The notes under the pieces are model-generated. The model saw only the letters and a list, made by a program, of their open reading frames with translations, was not told the DNA's origin and searched no databases. A stretch of 10,686 nucleotides of DNA from positions 1 to 10,686 of the forward strand of contig CALMPZ010000033.1 of assembly GCA_937871645.1 (NCBI GenBank), read 5' to 3'. A program made the position numbers and the translations under genes. Shown in pieces: positions 1 through 5,869 of the stretch; the first letter of the stretch is position 1, and every line of letters starts with the position of its first letter. This DNA comes from an uncultured Polymorphobacter sp. Its GTDB lineage: Bacteria > Pseudomonadota > Alphaproteobacteria > Sphingomonadales > Sphingomonadaceae.

Positions 1-589
1 CCCGGAGGCTCTTGCGGGGGGGGTCGAGACTGGGGTCGTGCGGCTCGTTGCCGCTCGCGGTGGGAAACATCAGCACCTCGGCGCCGGCGAGCATCATGGC
101 GCGCGCAGTTTCAGGGTACCATTGGTCCCAGCAGATGCCGACTCCGATGACGCCGTGCTTCGTCGGCCAAACCTTGAAGCCGGTGTTGCCGGGGCGGAAG
201 TAGAATTTTTCCTCATAGCCTGGGCCGTCGGGGACATGGCTCTTGCGGTAGACGCCCATGACCGCGCCGCTGTCGTCGATCATCGCGAGGCTGTTGTAGT
301 GGTGGTGCCCGTCCTTTTCGAAGAAGCTGGTGGGGATATAGGTGCGGGTGTCCCTTGCGACTTCGCGCATTGCTTCGACCGCGGGGTGCTTGTCGACGGG
401 CAGCGCGCGCGCGAACAGGCTCTCGTCCTCGTGGCGGCAGAAATAATGGCCTTCGAACAGTTCGGGCGGCAGGATGACCTGCGCGCCGGCGGCGGCCGCC
501 GCGCGCACCGCAGCTGCGGTCATCGCGATATCGGCGTCGCGGTTGTCGCTGAATGCAAGTTGCAACCCGGCCACGGTGACTTGGCGCAT
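1..589 (-). CDS. aguB: N-carbamoylputrescine amidase, 3' end cut by window start
   Basis: Carbon-nitrogen (nitrilase-superfamily) hydrolase that cleaves N-carbamoylputrescine to putrescine, CO2 and ammonia in the cytoplasm; this is the last step of the agmatine route to putrescine. The 196 visible residues carry the family's Glu-Lys-Cys triad: E43 in PPELFEGHYF, K116 in YRKSHVPDGPGYEEKFYF, and C153 in GVGICWDQWYPE. The motif NEPHDPSLD near residue 181 is typical of this amidase rather than of other nitrilases. The family is usually 280-295 residues, so roughly 90 are missing beyond the window. The ATG at 589-587 has an AGGAG ribosome site about 8 bases upstream. It lies 16 bases after the DUF3147 stop, in one operon with agmatine deiminase. 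The last visible codons, after a run of eight C (G on the plus strand, 16-23), do not match the family. Product call firm; the extreme 3' end is doubtful. Confidence 0.92.
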   Translation of the reverse strand, partial: MRQVTVAGLQLAFSDNRDADIAMTAAAVRAAAAAGAQVILPPELFEGHYFCRHEDESLFARALPVDKHPAVEAMREVARDTRTYIPTSFFEKDGHHHYNSLAMIDDSGAVMGVYRKSHVPDGPGYEEKFYFRPGNTGFKVWPTKHGVIGVGICWDQWYPETARAMMLAGAEVLMFPTASGNEPHDPSLDPPRKSLR

Positions 590-605
590 CGCCCGACTCC
601 TGCAG

Positions 606-956
606 TTAAAGCGTGATGCCGAAGCGCGCCAGCACCACCACCATCGCCAGATACAGCACCATCGTCAGCACGCAACCCGCAACCAGCGCCGGCGCGAAGC
701 CGATACCGGCGCGCAGCAGCAGCGGGATGACCACGAACATCGGCAGCGACGGCAGCACATACCAGAATGTCGCGCCGACGTGCGCCGCCATCCGCTCGAC
801 ATCTTGCGTGTCGCGCCACAGCCAGATCATGCCGAGCACCGACACCAAAGGCAGCGACGCCAGTAGCGCGCCACCGGCCGGACTGCGCCGCGCGATTTCC
901 GATACTGCCGCGACGATAACCCCCGAAATCAGCGCCTTGACCGCGAGGTAGAGCAT
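606..956 (-). CDS. DUF3147 family small membrane protein in agmatine operon
   Basis: A 116-residue integral membrane protein of the DUF3147 family, function unknown. Four hydrophobic segments are visible at about residues 3-20, 28-47, 65-82 and 88-111. Family-type motifs are SEIARRSPAGGALLASLP, IWLWRDTQDVERMAAH and FWYVLPSLPMFV. Length is normal for the family. Its ATG follows directly on the agmatine deiminase stop (TGAATG, no gap), and aguB starts 16 bases after its own stop, so it is very probably co-translated with both enzymes. That placement suggests a link to polyamine or agmatine handling, for example transport or a membrane partner, but nothing in the sequence proves it. An unrelated passenger gene is equally allowed. 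Confidence 0.85.
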   Translation of the reverse strand: MLYLAVKALISGVIVAAVSEIARRSPAGGALLASLPLVSVLGMIWLWRDTQDVERMAAHVGATFWYVLPSLPMFVVIPLLLRAGIGFAPALVAGCVLTMVLYLAMVVVLARFGITL

Positions 957-1931
957 TCAGAGCGGCTGCTGCTGGGTGATGCAGTGGAAGCTGCCGCCGC
1001 CGCTCAGCACGTGCAGCGCCGGCAGCCCGACGACCTTGCGCGTCGGGAACAGCGCCGCGACCGCCGCGACCGCGGCGTCGCCATAGGCGCTGCCATAGGT
1101 CGGCACGATGACGGCGCCATTGGCGATGTAGAAGTTCATGTGGCTGGCGGGCACGACCTCACCGTCGACGATGATGCGGCCGGGCGACGGAATCGTCACG
1201 ACGTCGAGCCCGAAGTCGCGGGCACGGGCATGCGCGTCCTCATAGACATCGGCGTTGGGATCATCGCTGCCGCTGGGTGCCGGCACGGCGAGCACGCCCG
1301 GCGCCACGAAGCGCGCGAGGTTGTCGACATGGCCGTCGGTATGGTCGCCCTCCAGCCCGTCACCGAGCCACAGCAGCCGGTCGATGCCGAGGTCGCGGCG
1401 CAAGTGCGAGGCGATTTCGTTGGCGTCCATGCGCGGGTTGCGGTTGGGGTTGAGCAGGCATTGTTCGGTGGTCACCGCCAGCCCCGTGCCATCGACATCG
1501 ATGGCGCCGCCCTCCAGCACCCAGTCGTGGCGCGCCAGCGGCACGCCCGCAGTCGTCGCCACGAACGCGGCGACGGCATCATCGCCAGGCAGGTCGTACT
1601 TGCCGCCCCAGCCGTTGAAGCGGAACGCCGCCGCGGCATGGCCGACCGGCGATGACAGGAACAGCGGGCCGGTGTCGCGCAGCCAGATGTCGCCGAATCC
1701 GAACTGGTGGAAGCCGACATTGGCGCTGCCCAGCAGGTCGCGCGCCGCGAGTTCGGCGGCGAGTCCGTTGACCAGCAGCTCGACACGTTCGCTTTCCGCG
1801 ATGACACGGATCATCGCCGCGACTTCGGCCTGCGCGGGAGCGAGGTTGTCCTCCCACAGGTCGGCGGCGCTGGGGAACGCCGTCCAGCACGCGGCGTGGT
1901 GCGCCCATTCGGCGGCCTGGCGCGCGGTCAT
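957..1931 (-). CDS. aguA: Agmatine deiminase
   Basis: Agmatine deiminase (agmatine iminohydrolase) of the PPAD superfamily converts agmatine to N-carbamoylputrescine and ammonia in the cytoplasm. All active-site blocks of the family are present in 324 residues: RDTGP near 85-89, FNGWGGKY at 105-112, LEGGAIDVDG at 139-148, GDHTDGHVDN with H197 and H201, and the catalytic cysteine C317 in GGGSFHCITQQQP at the C-terminus. The length is a little short for the family but complete. The ATG at 1931 gives the expected N-terminus (EWAHHAACWTAFPS); only a weak ribosome site (AGGGTG) precedes it. It heads the operon aguA, DUF3147, aguB. A 25-codon ORF overlaps its start by ATGA, so initiation could be coupled to it. 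No arginine decarboxylase is in the window, so the source of agmatine is not shown. Confidence 0.95.
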   Translation of the reverse strand: MTARQAAEWAHHAACWTAFPSAADLWEDNLAPAQAEVAAMIRVIAESERVELLVNGLAAELAARDLLGSANVGFHQFGFGDIWLRDTGPLFLSSPVGHAAAAFRFNGWGGKYDLPGDDAVAAFVATTAGVPLARHDWVLEGGAIDVDGTGLAVTTEQCLLNPNRNPRMDANEIASHLRRDLGIDRLLWLGDGLEGDHTDGHVDNLARFVAPGVLAVPAPSGSDDPNADVYEDAHARARDFGLDVVTIPSPGRIIVDGEVVPASHMNFYIANGAVIVPTYGSAYGDAAVAAVAALFPTRKVVGLPALHVLSGGGSFHCITQQQPL

Positions 1932-2005
1932 GCGGCACCCTGGTTGCGGATGTTGCGATTGGCCTTTGGCACGCCGGCTCCCTTGCGCTTGGTGGCAGAT
2001 GACAT
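1928..2005 (-). CDS. Possible 25-codon basic ORF overlapping the aguA start
   Basis: A 25-codon ORF ends in the ATGA overlap with the aguA start codon. Its product would be strongly basic and Asn-rich (MSSATKRKGAGVPKANRN, then IRNQGAA). I recognise no family. The four-base overlap is the arrangement expected for translational coupling or for a leader peptide. Against it: no ribosome site is visible ahead of its ATG, wobble positions are less GC-biased than in the neighbouring genes, and so short an ORF can occur by chance. Low confidence; included because aguA itself has only a weak ribosome site. Confidence 0.25.
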   Translation of the reverse strand: MSSATKRKGAGVPKANRNIRNQGAA

Positions 2006-2052
2006 GCGCGCATAACTGGCAGACCGGCGCGTGCAGTGCAAGCCGCGGGCGA

Positions 2053-2068
2053 CCGGTGGAGCCACCGG
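2053..2068 (-). terminator. GC-rich hairpin between the RTX gene and aguA
   Basis: CCGGTG and CACCGG form a perfect 6-bp stem with a 4-base loop (7 bp if a 2-base loop is allowed). It starts 22 bases downstream of the RTX stop codon. There is no T-run, so it is at best a weak intrinsic terminator or transcript-end stabiliser. It separates the RTX gene from the aguA operon on the same strand. The rest of the 1932-2090 gap is GC-rich, and I see no convincing promoter there. Confidence 0.35.
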
Positions 2069-2090
2069 CGGCGCGCGGCGCGGCGTTCGA

Positions 2091-4715
2091 TCAGACCTGG
2101 TGCTGCTGGATATGGTGTTCGGCGTGGCCGGTCGGCACCCAGAATACAGCATGGTCGCCGCCGTTGCCGTGGCCGCCGCCGCGGCCGTCCGCTGCTTCGG
2201 GGAGGGCCGGTTCGAAGGCGCCCGAGGCGTCGTCAGCCGGTGCGGCGGCGTCGGCGCCGTCATCGGGCAGCACATCGCCCTCGTCGTTGTCGTCATCGAG
2301 CACGTCCGAAAAGCCGGTCGTGTCGCTGGGATCGAGCACGAGGTCGATTTCGACCGACGCGACCGCCAGCAGATCGACGCCTTGCGTATCCAGCGCCGGC
2401 GCCGACATCGGCGATACGTTGGCGCTCAAGCCGGACACGCTGGTGACCGACTGGGTGAACGACCAGTCGCTCGCGTGGATACCGCCGATGACCGTGATAT
2501 ACTCTTCGTATCCGTCCAGACCGTCATGGATCACCCAGAAGTTGGTGCCGGCGATGTTGGTGAAGGTCGACCCCGTGCCCCAGCCGCGCAGCTCGATCGA
2601 ATCGCCGACGGTCGAAAGGCGACCGTTGTAATCGGTGATCGAGTCGCCGTAAGCTTCACCCCGGTAGAAGATGAAATTGTCGTTGCCGGTCCCGCCGTTG
2701 AGCAGGTCGCTGCCGGCACCGCCGTTGATGATGTCATTGCCGGCATTGCCATAGATGCGGTCGGCGCCGTCACCACCGTTGAGCGTGTCGATCGCCCCGC
2801 GACCAGATATATAATTGTCGAGCGCATTGCCGGTGCCGGCATTGTTTACGGTGTTGGCGCCGGTAAAAACCAGCGACTCGATGCCCACACCAAGCGTCCA
2901 GCTGGTCAGCGCGGTCTTGATGGTGTCCTTGCTGCCGGCATCGACGCCGCCGACGATTTCGATGGCCTGGTCGCCGACATTGTCGATGATGTAAGTGTCA
3001 TCACCGGCACCGCCGTACATCAAATCGGCACCGGCTTTGCCGTCGAGCGTGTTGTTGAGGTCATTGCCAACCAGCGTATTTGCGACTGTGTTGCCGGTGG
3101 CAAAGACCGCGGCGCCGGTCAGCGTCAGATTTTCGATGCCGGTCTGCAGCACCTTGTTGAGGTTCGACACGATGGTGTCGGTGCCGCCGGTATCGGTCAC
3201 CACCTGTGTCGAATTGTCGAGGATATAGGTGTCGTTGCCGAGTCCGCCCTGCAGCTTGTCGGCGCCGCCGTTGCCGATCAGCGTATCATTGCCGGCGCCG
3301 CCGATGATGGTGTTGGGGGCGCTGTTGCCGCCCAGCGTCGCGCCGCCGGTGCCGATATAGGTGAGATTTTCGATGCCGGTCTGCAGCGTCCACGAAATCT
3401 TCGCCTTGATCAGATCGGTGCCGCCCGAATCGTAGATGTACTGGCTGAGGTTATCGATGACATAGGTGTCGTTGCCGGTCTTGCCTTCCAGATAGTCGGC
3501 GCCGCCGTTGCCGGTCAGCGTGTCGTTGCCGGTGCCGCCGACGATGTAGTTGTCGAGCGCGTTGCCGGTGCCGACGAAATTGCCGGTGCCGCCTTGAAAA
3601 TACAGGTCCGAAGTCGTCGCATTGAGCGTGTAGCTGTTGCGTGCGGTGATCACCATATAGTCGATGAAGATGGTGTCACGATCGGCCGAGGACATCGTCG
3701 CGTCTTCGTAGATCATGCCGATCTGGCGAATGATGTTGAGGTGGGTCGAACCCGTCTCGATCGATACGTCACCGGTATTGTCGGTGAAGGTGATGTGGTC
3801 GCTGTGATCGTTGACATCGAAGCGCGGTGCATTGTTCGCCTGCGTGCCATAACCCGACCAGATCAGCGTGTTGTTCGACACTGTGCCCGTGACATTCTCG
3901 AGCAGGACGCCCTGTCCGGTGCCGTCGATCAGCGTATTGCCGCTGATCACCGCGTCGGGGAAGCCGTAACCCGACCCATTGTCATCAAGATAGATGCCGA
4001 GCATCGGATCGCCGGCCCCCTGGTCGAGGTAATTGTTCGAAATCACCAGTCCGGGAAGCGACGAACCGTTGGTCCAGACGTGAATGCGGTCGCCGTGATC
4101 CTGCACGCCGAACTGCCAAGGGAAGCTGTCCCAGCTATGGTTGTTGGTGATCGTCAGATTCGAATAGGTGGTGCCGCTGATCGGCGTTGTCCGCAGGTCG
4201 TGAATGTCGTTGTTATCGATCAGAATGTTGCTGCCACCCGCGAAGGTGATACCCTTGGCGAACATCGAAATATCGCTGTTGGTGACCGAAACATTGCTGC
4301 TGGCGTCGATATTGATGCCCTTGCCGACGGGATAGCCGATGACGTTGCCCGTCGAATCGCCGTACGCGGCGCTCGGGTCGACGCCGTTGACCGACGGGCC
4401 GCCGACCAGCGTTGCATTGTTGAAGTGGATATCCGAACTGGCCCAGACACGGATGCCCTGGCTGTTGTTGGTGCTCGTCGCGTCGGGAACGAAATGGACC
4501 GTGGTATCTTCGAAATTCAGGCCGTTGCTGCTGGTCACCTGGATATTGTCGAACGTACCGCCGACAATCGTTACCGGCTGGGTGAAACTGTACTTCGTCA
4601 GGTAAATCGCGCCGTAGTCGCCCGGTGTCAGCTGGATTGTTTCGCCACCGGTGGATGTCGACAGTGCCGAAAGCAGGCCGGCCGCGGTCGAAACCGAAAT
4701 AGTCTGGATTGTCAT
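2091..4715 (-). CDS. Secreted beta-helix protein with RTX calcium-binding modules
   Basis: An 874-residue protein, probably exported by a type I secretion system and folding outside the cell when it binds calcium. Residues 1-345 are Asn/Gly/Thr-rich with recurring strand-turn units (NILIDNNDIHDL, NLTITNNHSW, GLVISNNYLDQ, DAVISGNTLIDG), typical of right-handed parallel beta-helices of the pectate-lyase / polysaccharide epimerase fold. A conspicuous patch, PWQFGVQDHGDRIHVW (199-214), could be its active site. RTX nonapeptides follow at about 393-680, then a serralysin-type C-terminal domain (GDSIELRGWGTG, then IHASDWSF) at 680-753. Beyond that is a 120-residue extension with an acidic stretch and a His-rich end. 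There is no N-terminal signal peptide, as expected for type I export. The ATG at 4715 has a good ribosome site. The substrate is unknown: it could be a polysaccharide lyase or epimerase, or an adhesin. No transporter genes are in the window. Confidence 0.9.
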   Translation of the reverse strand: MTIQTISVSTAAGLLSALSTSTGGETIQLTPGDYGAIYLTKYSFTQPVTIVGGTFDNIQVTSSNGLNFEDTTVHFVPDATSTNNSQGIRVWASSDIHFNNATLVGGPSVNGVDPSAAYGDSTGNVIGYPVGKGINIDASSNVSVTNSDISMFAKGITFAGGSNILIDNNDIHDLRTTPISGTTYSNLTITNNHSWDSFPWQFGVQDHGDRIHVWTNGSSLPGLVISNNYLDQGAGDPMLGIYLDDNGSGYGFPDAVISGNTLIDGTGQGVLLENVTGTVSNNTLIWSGYGTQANNAPRFDVNDHSDHITFTDNTGDVSIETGSTHLNIIRQIGMIYEDATMSSADRDTIFIDYMVITARNSYTLNATTSDLYFQGGTGNFVGTGNALDNYIVGGTGNDTLTGNGGADYLEGKTGNDTYVIDNLSQYIYDSGGTDLIKAKISWTLQTGIENLTYIGTGGATLGGNSAPNTIIGGAGNDTLIGNGGADKLQGGLGNDTYILDNSTQVVTDTGGTDTIVSNLNKVLQTGIENLTLTGAAVFATGNTVANTLVGNDLNNTLDGKAGADLMYGGAGDDTYIIDNVGDQAIEIVGGVDAGSKDTIKTALTSWTLGVGIESLVFTGANTVNNAGTGNALDNYISGRGAIDTLNGGDGADRIYGNAGNDIINGGAGSDLLNGGTGNDNFIFYRGEAYGDSITDYNGRLSTVGDSIELRGWGTGSTFTNIAGTNFWVIHDGLDGYEEYITVIGGIHASDWSFTQSVTSVSGLSANVSPMSAPALDTQGVDLLAVASVEIDLVLDPSDTTGFSDVLDDDNDEGDVLPDDGADAAAPADDASGAFEPALPEAADGRGGGHGNGGDHAVFWVPTGHAEHHIQQHQV
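2676..3539 (-). repeat. Tandem RTX modules inside the beta-helix protein
   Basis: Residues 393-680 hold four RTX blocks starting near residues 393, 472, 550 and 638, about 79, 78 and 88 residues apart. The first three share the pattern GNDTL-x-GNGGADxLxG-x-GNDTYxIDN. A linker with the motif TGIENL (or GIESL) and TNxxANTLxG-like ends separates them. The DNA is repetitive as a result. Each GGxGxDxxx unit is a calcium half-site that builds a parallel beta-roll. The final block has the most uninterrupted nonapeptides (GNAGNDIINGGAGSDLLNGG). Confidence 0.85.
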
Positions 4716-4721
4716 GCTAAG

Positions 4722-4730
4722 CTCACCCTT
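4722..4730 (-). promoter_or_regulatory. Ribosome binding site of the RTX gene
   Basis: Read on the minus strand, AAGGGTGAG lies six bases before the ATG at 4715-4713. It is a strong Shine-Dalgarno match and fixes the start of the RTX protein. Confidence 0.6.
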
Positions 4731-4800
4731 TTTTGAATTCCGTTTGCCCTTGTTCAGTTCCGACCCCTGGCTTCAAGTCGCAGAAGAATTCGGAATAATT

Positions 4801-4824
4801 AGTTAACGACTTGGAAAATTAACT
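4801..4824. repeat. Inverted repeat AGTTAA-N12-TTAACT
   Basis: A perfect 6-bp inverted repeat with a 12-base spacer, 86-109 bases upstream of the RTX start codon. Position and symmetry suit an operator for a dimeric regulator. It is short and lies in AT-rich DNA, so chance is possible. It does not fit the CtrA site, which is two TTAA half-sites in direct orientation separated by 7 bases. Confidence 0.35.
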
Positions 4825-5105
4825 CAGGCGACACTATTTTCGGCACGGTTCACCGCCAAATGTTAAAAATTGGACCGTTCATCTTCCAGCAAGCTAGTGC
4901 ATGCCTGCCAATATTTCGTTCTTGTTAATTTTTCGAAACATTTCTGTCATCCGGGCGCGCGCCAGCCCGTGCATCGCGCGCGGCGGCCTGCCGATTTGAC
5001 AGATTTCGGCGGCACTCTTGCAAAGTTCAGTATAAGCATTTGATTTGAAAAAGACATTTTTGGCCGGCGAGAAGACAGGCGTCAAAAATCAGACTGGGTA
5101 AGGCC

Positions 5106-5869
5106 ATGATCAAAGCACAAAGTTTTCTGGCGCTTGATTCGATGCGAGGTATTTGCGCGGATTTCGTGTGCCTGTTTCATTTCCACGCCAATTCGCCAAT
5201 GAAAAGCTGGAGACTGATCCAGGGCAGCTGAAGACCAACCATGAACCATTCGATACCGCGCACAGTGTCTCGGGGCAGGTCAGCAACATACTGCTGCTAC
5301 GTGGCTTTTCATCGTTCGGCGCCGAAACCTGGAACAACCTGTCAGCGTCGATCGCTCCGAGGCCTGGGCCTATGTGATCTTCGCCGTCGTCTTCTTCCTG
5401 TCGACTAGCGGTGAAACGCGCAGGACCGTGCTGGGGCCGTTGCTGTTCGCGGTCACCGTGCTGGTTTTCGCGCGTGACGGCGGCTTCATCAACCGCGGCC
5501 TGAGCACGCGCCTGCCGGTGTATCTCGGCGCGCTGAGCTATTCGATCTGCATGGTCCATGTCTTCGTGCAGGAACGCATGGCCAACGTCCTCAACATCCT
5601 GGCCAAAAAAAGACCAGGTACGATTTCATGTCTGCCAGCAACCCGCTGCGCCTGCCGGTCTTCGGCGAAACGCTGCTGCAGGGCACGGTGCTGACCATCG
5701 TCATGCTGCTGTCGCTGATCGCCGTGTCGATGCTGACCTGCAAGTTCATCGAGCTACCCGGCCCAGGCGTGGGCGCGCCGCGCGCGCGCCAGATACCTTC
5801 AGCCCGGAAAGCCCGTTGCACCAGTCGAGCTCGCCGCAGATCAGCCGGCGCGGCACTTTCAATCAATAA
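5106..5869 (+). pseudogene. Acyltransferase-3 family pseudogene, frameshifted and internally deleted
   Basis: Remnant of a multi-membrane acyltransferase of family 3, enzymes that typically acylate exopolysaccharide, O-antigen or other surface glycans. A normal ribosome site (AAGG) and ATG open the frame with the family N-terminus, SFLALDSMRGICADFVCLFH, which stops at TGA 5229-5231 after 41 codons. Recognisable pieces then continue in other frames. NILLLRGFSSFGAETWNN (about 5241-5350) is the segment before the family's SWSIAAE motif. EAWAYVIFAVVFFLS through YLGALSYSICMVHVFVQERM (about 5355-5607) is one shift later. YDFMSASNPLRLPVFGETLL through LTCKFIELPG (about 5614-5765) is another. The frame probably changes once more before TAA 5869. 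The family normally has 80 or more additional residues between the first two pieces, so a central block is gone. The 3' end overlaps the convergent patatin gene by 7 bases. Adjacent large genes are intact, so this looks like true decay rather than poor sequence. Confidence 0.88.

Larger units (their letters stand above)
4716..5105. other. AT-rich intergenic region between divergent RTX gene and acyltransferase relic
   Basis: About 390 bases without a convincing gene, visibly richer in A and T than anything else in the window, except for a GC-rich patch at about 4951-4995 that contains the palindrome GGCGCGCGCC (4954-4963). It should hold the promoter of the RTX gene and formerly that of the acyltransferase. 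I found no -35/-10 pair with acceptable spacing. It contains an inverted repeat (AGTTAA, 12 bases, TTAACT at 4801-4824), three GTTAA boxes about 61 bases apart, and the palindrome TTTCGAAA (4931-4938). A 63-codon minus-strand frame (4894-5085, TTG start) lacks a ribosome site and resembles nothing I know. Confidence 0.6.

Noticed and set aside
1255..2631. A 458-codon plus-strand frame spanning aguA and the RTX 3' end
   Set aside because: Ser/Ala/Arg-rich shadow across two real minus-strand genes and their gap; no recognisable domain.
2676..3539. Regular DNA repeats that could look like a CRISPR-type array
   Set aside because: They are in-frame coding repeats of RTX calcium-binding modules with degenerate DNA, not identical repeats with unique spacers.
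2031..4736. A 901-codon open frame on the plus strand, antisense to the RTX gene
   Set aside because: The minus strand carries unmistakable RTX nonapeptides and beta-helix units with a ribosome site. The antisense frame is Val/Asp/Ile/Ala repeats produced by the complement of Gly-Asn-Asp codons and resembles no family.
4801..4824. CtrA binding site (TTAA-N7-TTAA)
   Set aside because: The spacing between TTAA elements is 12 bases, and I found no pair with a 7-base gap.
4996..5036. TTGACA and TATAAG as a promoter for the acyltransferase relic
   Set aside because: The hexamers are good, but the spacer is 29 bases, far outside the functional range.
4894..5085. A 63-codon minus-strand frame in the AT-rich intergenic region
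   Set aside because: Starts with TTG, has no ribosome site and no recognisable sequence; not supported as a gene.
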